A stretch of 64,000 nt of DNA, taken from assembly GCA_963768025.1 (NCBI GenBank), contig CAVYGM010000004.1:310001-374000 (forward strand), read 5' to 3'. The DNA is from CAVYGM01 sp963768025. Lineage in GTDB: Bacteria; Bacteroidota; Bacteroidia; Cytophagales; Spirosomataceae. This document shows positions 34,821 through 43,157 of this stretch, in pieces. Within the stretch, counting starts at the first letter, position 1. Each line of letters opens with the position of its first letter. Position numbers and translations under genes: made by a program. The notes below the pieces were generated by a model. That model searched no databases and was not told the DNA's origin. It saw nothing but the letters and a program-made list of their open reading frames with translations.

Positions 34821-35003
34821 CTATGCCACTATTTCCTTTTCTCTTCTGCTATTCACCTCTTCCAGATCACCCTTTCCCAATAGCTCTGGATGGTTTTCTT
34901 CGAACCAATTCGCCAGGCTATCAACAATGCCCCCGCTCCTGGAGTCATGTACGTACTCGCCTACGCCAAGCAACGAACCCGTGAATTCAAAATACCCCTC
35001 CAC
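34821..35003 (-). CDS. Hypothetical small protein coupled to the EEP-family gene
   Basis: A 60-residue ORF starting with GTG whose first base is the last base of the preceding stop codon (TAGTG), suggesting translational coupling to the upstream endonuclease/phosphatase-family gene. The sequence is acidic (EEVNSRREKE near the end) with no recognised domain. It may equally be chance read-through of a 3' region. Confidence 0.3.
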   Translation of the reverse strand: MEGYFEFTGSLLGVGEYVHDSRSGGIVDSLANWFEENHPELLGKGDLEEVNSRREKEIVA

Positions 35004-36001
35004 TACGGCAATACCAGCCGGGCATAAAGGGCAAGATGATCCGAGTGAAAATCGGGTAGTCGTTCGAGCTTATGAAGTTTGAAATCATCCGTAACGAAAA
35101 AATGATCCAGCGGCCAGCGTTCAATGTAAGAATCGGCACTGAAAGTATTAAAAAGTCCACGCCCCAGCCGCACGTTTCCAAGCTTACCCCGCGCGCTGAA
35201 CATCCGGCTGGTATGGGACCAGGATACATCGTTGAAATCGCCGGCCACTACCGAGGGGAGAGTAGCGGCGGCTACCATATCACCCACCCGTGCCAGCGTC
35301 ACTTCTCTTTCTCCTTTTCCATCCGGGTAACGGCTACTGGGAACCGGCGCAACCGGGTGGATACCATGGAACCAGAACGTTCGGGTGCCAGGTAGTTTTA
35401 CTTTGGTGTGGATGGAGGGTATTTTCTCATCGTCCAGAAACTTGACCTCTACCTGATCCAGCGGCAAACGTGAGTAAAGCGCCATACCGTAGGCATTATC
35501 CGTGGGAAATTCCACAGCGTAGGGATAGTCATCCCGGAGGGTTTGCAGTTGGTCCACCCACCATTCGTCCACCTCCATGGCTAAAATCATATCCGGCTTT
35601 TGTGCCTTCACGATACTCAGGAAAGCATCAGCGCGCCGGTTGGTCATCAGTACGTTGGCAATAACAATGCCCACCGTATTGGAATCACTAATCTCCTCGG
35701 CACTAGCATCGGGTACCGATTTGGGCCCCAGCAGGTAGGGCAGGATGTAGCTACACTGAATAAGGATAACCCCCACAAGGCCAGCTACCAACGCCCAATC
35801 GGTCCATTTCCATTCTTTACTCAATAGAGCAAAGATAACCAGGAGGAAAAAAGCCAGAATCAGGTAATGTAACCTTGGAAAATCAAGAAGTTCAAAGTAC
35901 CAGCTGGCTACATTATGGGATAGTGACAATACACTAAGAAAAATGACCAGCAAGCTGAGGATAATAACGAGTAGTCGCGCCAGTTGCCGAAATGATTTCA
36001 T
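35003..36001 (-). CDS. Membrane-anchored endonuclease/exonuclease/phosphatase (EEP) family protein
   Basis: A 332-residue protein starting at ATG 36001. Three hydrophobic segments cover residues about 8-100. The remainder is an EEP-superfamily domain (DNase I/inositol phosphatase fold) facing the periplasm: VGIVIANVLMTNRRADAF at the first strand, KPDMILAMEVDEWW (metal Glu), YGMALYSRLPL, HPVAPVPSSRYP, VVAGDFNDVSWSH (GDFN motif) and LDHFFVTDDF with a final SDHLALYARL (catalytic SDH). The domain is complete. EEP proteins with this anchor act on phosphodiesters of unknown identity. It is not near any nuclease system. Confidence 0.85.
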   Translation of the reverse strand: MKSFRQLARLLVIILSLLVIFLSVLSLSHNVASWYFELLDFPRLHYLILAFFLLVIFALLSKEWKWTDWALVAGLVGVILIQCSYILPYLLGPKSVPDASAEEISDSNTVGIVIANVLMTNRRADAFLSIVKAQKPDMILAMEVDEWWVDQLQTLRDDYPYAVEFPTDNAYGMALYSRLPLDQVEVKFLDDEKIPSIHTKVKLPGTRTFWFHGIHPVAPVPSSRYPDGKGEREVTLARVGDMVAAATLPSVVAGDFNDVSWSHTSRMFSARGKLGNVRLGRGLFNTFSADSYIERWPLDHFFVTDDFKLHKLERLPDFHSDHLALYARLVLP

Positions 36002-36179
36002 ACAGATTGGATAGCTAAGCGGAGGATGTAAGCGTCCTTTTACCAGTTGCAAAGGGCTCTACCAGTCCACCGTCCCCGCAGATTTGTGTTAGTTCTCTCA
36101 TCAACAAAAGAGCTATGCCAGGATTCCACTACATGTGAATTTAAAGGCACATTCCTTCTTTTGGTCCATTGGAATATCC

Positions 36180-37388
36180 TTAGGCGTTGGTTTGGGTAGG
36201 CAGCACCTCTAACCCCATCAAGCGTTCGAGTTGATGGTACTCAATCCCAAAAAACTGCTTAACCGCCTGTATCTTGTCGAGGATCACTTCTTGGTCGGGC
36301 TGGGGGTTACGGCGCTTTTCGCCGATGATCAGTACGTTTTTGGGCGTATGCGCCTCGGACACAAATTCTACCACCTTGGTGGTGTAGCCAAAGTATTCCA
36401 GGATCAGCGAGCGAATGCCGTCCGTGACCATCTCGGCCTGTCGTTCCAGAAAAATACCATGCCTGGTCAGGAAGTCCAGCTCGTTTTTGGCTTTGTGCTT
36501 TTCTATTTCTTTCCGGATCTGTTTATGGCAGCAGGGAGCTACCACGATCAGGTCGGCCTCCCTGGAAATACCCTGATAAATAGCTTCATCTGTGGCCGTA
36601 TCGCAGGCGTGCAGCGCAATCAGCACGTGGATGTCCTGCGTAGGCACGTAGTTTTCGATAGTGCCTTCTTCAAAATGCAGTTGGTCAAACCCTGATTTTG
36701 CCGCGATGTCCGCACACAGATCTACCAGGTCTTTCCGAAACTCCACCCCTAGCACCCAGGCGGGCTTATTCAGAACGTTGTTGAGGTAATCGTACAAGGC
36801 AAAGGTCAGGTAGCCTTTCCCCGCTCCCATATCCACAATGGTGGTCAAGGGGCGCTCCGGCAGGCCTTTGAGCAGCGAACTCAGGATTTCGATGTAGTGG
36901 TTGATCTGCCGATACTTATCCTGCGCATTTTTATACACCTTCCCTTCGGCGTCGGTAATACCCAATTGGTGCAGGTACGCCTTGCCCTCGGCTTCTATCT
37001 TTCGATTCTTTGATTTGTTGTGTTCGGTAGAGGGTAGCTGGGCTAAGGAAGGCTGCTCTGTTTTCAGCCCAAACCCTCCTTTGGCAAAGCGAAGGATGGT
37101 ATCCTGACTAAGCGTAAATAAGTGGGCAAACCGGAATGCCCGTTCGGCAAGTAGCTGATTCAGTTCGGCCAGAGCCTCGTCCGGGCCGTAGTTTTTGGTA
37201 ACGTCCCGCCTTTTGTAGCGGTACAGGAACGAAAGTTTTTCCTGCCGTTTGACGACTACCTTTTTGACATATACGTTTTTCAAATCAACCTCTACTCCCT
37301 TGTAGTCGCCAAGGGTGAGTTTGATAAAATTATTCGTGTGAAGACTTTCTTTGATTAAATCAACAAATTGCTCTGTTTCGGTGGCCAT
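36180..37388 (-). CDS. Class I SAM-dependent methyltransferase (Methyltransf_32-like)
   Basis: A 402-residue cytoplasmic protein. The N-terminal 150 residues are an accessory domain rich in basic residues (KKVVVKRQEKLSFLYRYKRR), which may bind RNA. The C-terminal Rossmann methyltransferase domain has motif I as IVDMGAGKGYLTFALYDYL, the acidic loop in GVEFRKDLVDLC, then ALHACDTATDEAI and VVAPCCHKQIRKEI. The ALHACD/APCCHKQ pair is characteristic of the Methyltransf_32 (Trm13-related) group, suggesting an RNA substrate. That is inference from family resemblance. It lies alone, upstream of the two-component genes in the same direction. Confidence 0.82.
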   Translation of the reverse strand: MATETEQFVDLIKESLHTNNFIKLTLGDYKGVEVDLKNVYVKKVVVKRQEKLSFLYRYKRRDVTKNYGPDEALAELNQLLAERAFRFAHLFTLSQDTILRFAKGGFGLKTEQPSLAQLPSTEHNKSKNRKIEAEGKAYLHQLGITDAEGKVYKNAQDKYRQINHYIEILSSLLKGLPERPLTTIVDMGAGKGYLTFALYDYLNNVLNKPAWVLGVEFRKDLVDLCADIAAKSGFDQLHFEEGTIENYVPTQDIHVLIALHACDTATDEAIYQGISREADLIVVAPCCHKQIRKEIEKHKAKNELDFLTRHGIFLERQAEMVTDGIRSLILEYFGYTTKVVEFVSEAHTPKNVLIIGEKRRNPQPDQEVILDKIQAVKQFFGIEYHQLERLMGLEVLPTQTNA

Positions 37389-37458
37389 AAGTACAGGGTG
37401 TTGTCAGGATGGATAACACCTCCTCCGGCCAAAACATTCTGTTGAGTCTCCCATTTCC

Positions 37459-38223
37459 CTAGCTCCACCGGCTCACATAGTCCGAAAAGGCCTCCTTGTA
37501 CTGATCACTGACGGGGATAGACGTTTTGTCGATCTGAATGCTATTGCGGGAAACGGCTCCTATTTTTTCCAGATTCACGATAAAAGAACGATGCACGCGC
37601 ATGAAGCGCTGCTCGGGGAGTTTTTCTTCCAGACTTTTCAGGCTCGTAAGAGACAGCAGGGGTTTGGGTTCGCTTTTCAAGTGTACTTTCACGTAGTCTT
37701 TTAGCCCTTCGATGTACAGAATATCGTCGTAGGCTACCCGTACCAACTGGTACTCGACTTTCAGAAAAAGATACTCTTCGCGGGGAGCAATTGGACTAGC
37801 CTGAGCAACGATAGGCTGGGTAATACCCCCTTGCTCGGCCTTTCGGACCAACTCGAAGTACGTCTGGGCCTTGGTGGCGGCCCGCAAAAACTCCTCATAG
37901 TTGAACGGTTTGAGCAAATAATCCAGGGCATCAACCCGAAAACCTTCCAGGGCAAAATTGTTAAACGCCGTTGTGAATATAATCCGGGGGCTCTGAGCGC
38001 CCGACTTGTCGAGCACTCTGGCAAGTTCAATACCGGTAAGGTCGGGCATCTGAATGTCCAGAAAAAGCACGTCCGCTTCTTTGTCCTGCAAGCCATGCAA
38101 CGCCTCCACCGCGCTCGAGAACCGTCCCGTCAGCTTGAGAAAGGGAGTTTTTTCAACAAAGGCGCACACCAGCCCCAGGGCCAGCGGCTCGTCGTCAACA
38201 GCTATGCAGTTCAGGGGTATCAT
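37459..38223 (-). CDS. LytTR family response regulator
   Basis: A 254-residue regulator. The receiver domain begins NCIAVDDEPLALGLV, with phospho-acceptor Asp56 in VLFLDIQMPDLTGIEL and the conserved Lys in DYLLKPFNYEEF. The C-terminal LytTR DNA-binding domain reads FLKVEYQLVRVAYDDILYIE, GLKDYVKVHL and FMRVHRSFIVNLEKI. LytTR proteins bind paired short direct repeats near promoters. Its start ATG overlaps the stop of the histidine kinase gene (ATGA), so the pair is translationally coupled. Targets are unknown. The nearest divergent gene is the outer-membrane barrel protein at 39694. Confidence 0.95.
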   Translation of the reverse strand: MIPLNCIAVDDEPLALGLVCAFVEKTPFLKLTGRFSSAVEALHGLQDKEADVLFLDIQMPDLTGIELARVLDKSGAQSPRIIFTTAFNNFALEGFRVDALDYLLKPFNYEEFLRAATKAQTYFELVRKAEQGGITQPIVAQASPIAPREEYLFLKVEYQLVRVAYDDILYIEGLKDYVKVHLKSEPKPLLSLTSLKSLEEKLPEQRFMRVHRSFIVNLEKIGAVSRNSIQIDKTSIPVSDQYKEAFSDYVSRWS

Positions 38224-39293
38224 GCGGCGTCGAGTTCAAGGTGTACCCGGTATTCATTTTCCTTCTTATTCTCTTGCACGGCCAGTTCGTAGCGCCCCGG
38301 ATACAGCAGATCGAGCCGGCGACGGGTATTGACCAGCCCGATCCCATTGCTTTCTTCCAGGTTGGTGGATCTCTTGTCGGAAAAGAGCGTATTCCGCACC
38401 TCCACCTGAATCTTGGGTCCTTCCTGCTGAATAATAATTTCGATTCGGCTGGGCTGGGTAGCACTCACGCCATGCTTGAAAGCATTTTCGATAAAAGGTA
38501 AGAAAAGCATCGGTGCTATGGGCACATCGTGCATGGGGCTGGGCGGGGTGAGCTTTACGGATACCTTGTCGGTGAGGCGAAGCTGCATCAGCTTGATGTA
38601 GTCCTGCGCAAAAGCAATCTCCTGGCTCAACTGCACGGTACCCTGCTGCGATTCGTAGAGCACATAGCGCATCATGCGCGAAAGCTTGTGCAACGCCTCG
38701 CGTGAAGCCTCCACGTCAATCACCGTGAGGGCGTAGATGTTGTTAAGGGTATTGAAAAAGAAATGCGGGTTGATCTGCGCTTTCAGGAACGACAGTTCGG
38801 AATCAATTTTGGCACGTTCCAGTTTTTCGCGCAGATGGGCATCGTGCTGCCATTTCTGCACCGCAGCTACACCCGTGCTGATTCCCAGCACCATTAGGGC
38901 TGTTAGTAAGGAAAAATAATCCAGGGAGTCCTCCCGGCGCATAACCCCCGAGTTCCGTACGGCCTTGAAAGCGCTTTCCATACTCTCGCGCAAATTGACC
39001 CACATCTCGACCCGCTGAACCAGAAAAGAAACCAGCAAAACGGCTCCTAAATTGAGTACGACGAACAACGTCGTGCGATTCTTGAATAGCAGCCGAGGGA
39101 TCAGCAACTGGGTATTGATATAGAATATAGCCAAAAGCAGACCGAATAGGATCGCTTGTTTGATCCAAAACTGCGTCGGAATACTAATCTTCCAGGTGAG
39201 CGGCTGCCACAGTAGCAATATGGATCCCAGCAAAGCCCAAACCAATACGTGAATAAGCCAAGGCATGTATCTGCGCGAAGTAAGTGATTCCAT
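38220..39293 (-). CDS. LytS/YehU-type sensor histidine kinase
   Basis: A 357-residue membrane kinase starting at ATG 39293, with about four hydrophobic segments over residues 10-150. A short coiled coil (HLREKLERAKIDSELSFLKA) follows, then the His_kinase domain with the phospho-acceptor His177 in QINPHFFFNTLNNIYAL. The ATPase part has PPSPMHDVPIAPMLFLPFIE, NAFKHG (N box) and GIGLVNTRRRLDLLYPG (G box). It partners the LytTR regulator immediately downstream. No extracellular sensor domain is apparent, so the membrane segments themselves probably sense the signal. Confidence 0.93.
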   Translation of the reverse strand: MESLTSRRYMPWLIHVLVWALLGSILLLWQPLTWKISIPTQFWIKQAILFGLLLAIFYINTQLLIPRLLFKNRTTLFVVLNLGAVLLVSFLVQRVEMWVNLRESMESAFKAVRNSGVMRREDSLDYFSLLTALMVLGISTGVAAVQKWQHDAHLREKLERAKIDSELSFLKAQINPHFFFNTLNNIYALTVIDVEASREALHKLSRMMRYVLYESQQGTVQLSQEIAFAQDYIKLMQLRLTDKVSVKLTPPSPMHDVPIAPMLFLPFIENAFKHGVSATQPSRIEIIIQQEGPKIQVEVRNTLFSDKRSTNLEESNGIGLVNTRRRLDLLYPGRYELAVQENKKENEYRVHLELDAA

Positions 39294-39693
39294 AAGCAGT
39301 AGTATCAACAGGATGGGTACGAAGAAAAATACAGTATCTGTATAACGATCCAGATCGTCAGCGTGTATATTTACGTAACAAGACTACGTAGTACTTTTCA
39401 AAGATATACATGAAAATAGACCAGCAGCCGGAGAACGCCGACCAACGCAAGAATAAAGACTATTAAACTTGTTTTCGACCAAAAGCCTCGCCTACTCCTA
39501 TTTCTATCGGTTTAAAATCGCCATTAGTCTAGGTTATACCCCCATTCATCTATTGGCTGACCTACCTTACTAACAAAGGGCGTTACTTTGATGTAGTATC
39601 AATACTCAGAGATTACCCACTACCCTATTTGTATTTTTTCATTAATCAAAATCATTACCACAAATCCCCGAACAACTATACCAACTAACTGCC
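39294..39693. promoter_or_regulatory. Divergent intergenic region between the two-component pair and the barrel-protein gene
   Basis: 400 bases without an ORF. A minus-strand TATCTTTG box (39399-39406) lies about 105 bases before the kinase start. The plus-strand promoter was not located. A LytTR protein encoded next door could bind here, but I did not find a convincing paired repeat. Confidence 0.5.
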
Positions 39694-42274
39694 ATGAACA
39701 AACTTTTCGCATTCGTAATCATTTTACTGGCCAGCTTTGGGTCTGCAACTTTCGCCCAGGTACCTACCTTTCCGGGAGCGGGGGGCGGTCAGCCGGAAGC
39801 AAAACCTACTACAATTCCCGGTACGGCCGATAATGTACAAAAAGGAGATGGAAAAATCAGCGGGGTGCTGATAGATTCTATTTCTAAACAACCCATTGAA
39901 TTCGCGGCTATCTCACTCGTCGAAATCAAAAGCAACCGCCCTGTTGATGGTACTACCACCGACGATAAGGGCAAGTTTCAGATCAAGAACATCGCCGATG
40001 GCGATTACAAGATACTGATTTCTTTTATTGGATATAAAGGAAAACAGATTCAAAAAATAAAAATCGATGGCCGTACCAATCTGGAACTGGACAATGTGGT
40101 GCTGACACCCGACGTAATTCAGCTCAATGCCGTGAATGTGGTAGGACAAGCCGAGATGATCGAAGAGCGCGTAGACCGCCTTGTATACAATGCCGAAAAG
40201 GATATTTCGAGCCGGGGTGGCGATGCCACCGACGTGATGCGCAAAGTACCTATGCTGACCGTGGACCTGGACGGAAACGTATCGCTGCGGGGTAGCTCCA
40301 ATGTACGGGTACTGATCAACAACAAGCCCTCTACCATCATGGCGAGCAGCGTGGCCGATGCCCTGAAGCAAATTCCGGCCGATATGATCAAGTCCGTAGA
40401 GGTGATTACGTCGCCCTTCGGCCAAGTACGACGCCGAAGGTACCGCGGGTATTATCAATATCATCACCAAAAAGAATACTCTGAAAGGGGCTACGCTCAA
40501 CTTCGACACGGGCGTAGGCAACCGGGGCGCCAACCTGATGATGCGCGGTAGCTACCGCACCGGCAAGATGGGCTTCAGCCTCGGCGGCTTTGGCCGGGCC
40601 AACTACAATGTGATTGGCAAGGGCGAAAACGTTCAGGAGGGTAGCCGCAACGGCATTCCTTTCTCTACCCGCCAAACTACCGATTCGCGCAACTCCGGCA
40701 TGTTTGGTTCCTACAATCTTGGCTGGGATTATGACATCACCGACAAGTCGTTCGTTACGGCCAGTATCCGTTACGGCGCCCGCAATCAGATTAATTCGCA
40801 GAGCATTTCTACCATTAGCTCGTTTGGCAATAATCCCGCCACCACTTCTTTCCGGGATGTAGATGTAAAAGACCTTTCGGGAACCGTGGACGTAAACATA
40901 GACTATACCCGTCAGCTGAAGAAGCCACAACAGGAATTCAGCATTCTGTCGCAATACAGCCGTAACAACCGGACTAACAATTTCGACGCTGATCTGTTCT
41001 CATCGGGTAGCTCGCTGGAACTGTTGGGTCAGGAAGGCAACCGCAATGGCAGCTACAACCAGGAAAGTACGATTCAGATGGATTACCAGTCGCCGATCAA
41101 AAAAAATCAGATGATTGAGTTTGGTGGCAAAGGGATTTTCCGTCAGGTAAACAGCGACTTCTCGTATTACAGCACGCTCAACCAGCCCCGTCCGGCCAGC
41201 GAACTCAACTATGACCAGAATGTAGCGGCCTCCTACCTTTCGTATACCTACACTACCAAAAACAAGTATACTTTCAAAGTGGGCAGCCGCTACGAGTATA
41301 CGACGATCAGTGCCAACCAGGGTGAGGTGGACCTGACAATCCCTAATTACGGCAACCTGGTGCCCAGCGTCAATATATCCAAGACGCTCAAAGGCGGCCG
41401 GACGATCAAGCTAGCCTACAACCGCCGCCTACAGCGCCCCGGTATCCAGTTCCTGAACCCCAACATTAATGCTGCCAACCCACAGAATATCACCGTGGGT
41501 AACCCCAATCTTTCGCCCGAACTGACCGATCAGTACGAGGTTAGCACGAGCTGGTTTAAGAAGTCGGTGTACATCAACATGTCGGTTTTTGCCCGTAACA
41601 CCAACAACTCCATCGAGAGTATTCGGACTACCGACGAGCGGGGAGTGATTACGACTACGTATGGCAACATCGGTCAGAAAGAGAACTACGGCGTGAACCT
41701 GTTCGGAAACGTGACGCTCTTCTCCAAGTGGCAGATTGGCGGTGGTATGGATGCTTACTATTCCTACCTCTCCAACAATTCGGGCAACGCAGCTCTCGGA
41801 GCCAGCAACTCGGGCTTCGTAATGTCCGGTCGGTTCTTCTCTAACCTGACTATCAAGAACGGATGGGGATTGCAGGGCAACGCTTTTGCCCGTGGCAATG
41901 ACGTACAGCTGCAGGGTACGCAGACGGGATTTCTTTATTACAGCCTGGGAGTAAAGAAAGATTTCAAAAATAAGCGGGGTAGCATCGGTTTGGGTGCTGA
42001 GAACTTCCTGGCGCGTAGCTTCAAAGTGAAGACGCTACTCTCCACTCCAACTTTTACACAAACCAGCATTAACAATCTATACAACCAAGGTGTGCGCGTA
42101 AGCTTCTCCTACAAGCTCGGCAAAATGAGCTTTGACGACCAGCCTACCCGCCGGCGCAAGAGCGTCAACAACGATGACGTGAAGAGCGGTGGTGAAGGTG
42201 GTAACGAAGGCGGTGGACAGCAGCAACAAGCGGCCCCGGCTGCCGGTGGCGGACGACCACGGGGCAATAAGTAG
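39694..42274 (+). CDS. TonB-receptor-like outer-membrane beta-barrel protein (one apparent frameshift)
   Basis: Two frames unite into one 859-residue protein if one T is removed near 40417. The sequence then reads VITSPSAKYDAEGTAGIINI, the normal plug motif. Order of parts: signal peptide ending TFAQ, a Gly/Pro linker, a carboxypeptidase-regulatory-like beta domain (GKISGVLIDSISKQPIEFAA), a plug-like domain (MIEERVDRLVYNAEKD, SSRGGDATDVMRKVPML) and a long outer-membrane barrel ending KLGKMSFDD. This matches the OMP_b-brl_3 family of TonB-dependent-like proteins. The tail has an unusual Gly/Gln-rich segment. A strong terminator follows. The frameshift is probably an assembly indel. Confidence 0.88.
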
Positions 42275-42296
42275 TCCTACTATTTTTAGAATTAGC

Positions 42297-42332
42297 AAAC
42301 GGGCATCGGGATTATCCCGGTGCCCGTTTTTA
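42297..42332 (+). terminator. Rho-independent terminator
   Basis: AAACGGGCA-CGGGA stem regions pairing with TCCCG-TGCCCGTTT around a short loop, then a T-run, 22 bases after the barrel-protein stop. Confidence 0.88.
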
Positions 42333-42364
42333 TGTGGTACGGGCGGCTCGCCCGTCTATATCAC

Positions 42365-43057
42365 TCACTTCAAATGCCCCATAAACCGCAGATATCCCAC
42401 CCAATCCAGGTAGGCGGGGGCTTCGAGGTGCAGGCCATCCCAGGTGAGCTGTTCGCGGAGTTGACCGGATTCGTCGGCATATACTTCGTACATATTCACA
42501 AAAGGAATCTGGTTTGTGTTGGCAAAAAGCAGGATTTTGCGGTTTAGCTCCCGGATCCGATCGTTCGTAAGCAGCCGGAAAGCCGGGGGAAGCAAGGCTT
42601 CCTGTACGGGCAGGATACTCAGGATATACAGGTTGGTTTTGGGAGAATGTACCCGTATCTGGCTCACAATCCGGTCAAAGTTGCGGAGCGTGTAGTCGTC
42701 GGGGATGTCCTGGATAAGGTCATTGACCCCGATCATCAGAAAAATCTTGGCCGGGCGCGAGGATACTATCTCATCCAGCCGGTTGAGTACGCCATAGGTG
42801 TTGTCCCCGCTAATCCCCCGGTTGATGATCCGTTGGCGGGGAATCAGCTCCTGCCATTCCCCCAGCTCGGTGTGGCTATCCCCCAGAAAAACAACTTCCT
42901 TTTTGCGGTCGGGCATTTGGCGAAAGTATTCCAGGCGTTGCTTGTAATAGGAAGCCGCGTAGGCAGAGTCGACGGGAGTGGCGGTTTGGGCCTGGCTTGC
43001 GCTCAGGCTACCAAACCACATGACTAAAATAAAAAATCTCTTCCTGGTCATTCTCAT
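42365..43057 (-). CDS. Exported SGNH/GDSL-type hydrolase
   Basis: A 230-residue protein with a signal peptide (ending SQAQ). The SGNH blocks are evident: block I VVFLGDSHTELGEW (nucleophile Ser in GDSH), block II RGISGDNTYGVLNRL, block III FLMIGVNDLIQDIP (GxND) and block V DGLHL with the catalytic Asp and His. It resembles the PAF-acetylhydrolase/rhamnogalacturonan acetylesterase-like branch. Deacetylation of plant polysaccharides or of envelope sugars is plausible given the neighbouring GH28 and GH67 genes, though that is inference. The gene is convergent with the outer-membrane barrel gene. Confidence 0.88.
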   Translation of the reverse strand: MRMTRKRFFILVMWFGSLSASQAQTATPVDSAYAASYYKQRLEYFRQMPDRKKEVVFLGDSHTELGEWQELIPRQRIINRGISGDNTYGVLNRLDEIVSSRPAKIFLMIGVNDLIQDIPDDYTLRNFDRIVSQIRVHSPKTNLYILSILPVQEALLPPAFRLLTNDRIRELNRKILLFANTNQIPFVNMYEVYADESGQLREQLTWDGLHLEAPAYLDWVGYLRFMGHLK

Positions 43058-43157
43058 GCGCTTTTTATGATGAATCGGCTTATCAAGCTCCCTGATACCA
43101 GGGTTTATTCAGCTCCGTAAGTTAGGTTCAGTCAAAAAAACTCTACCAGGTCAATTT

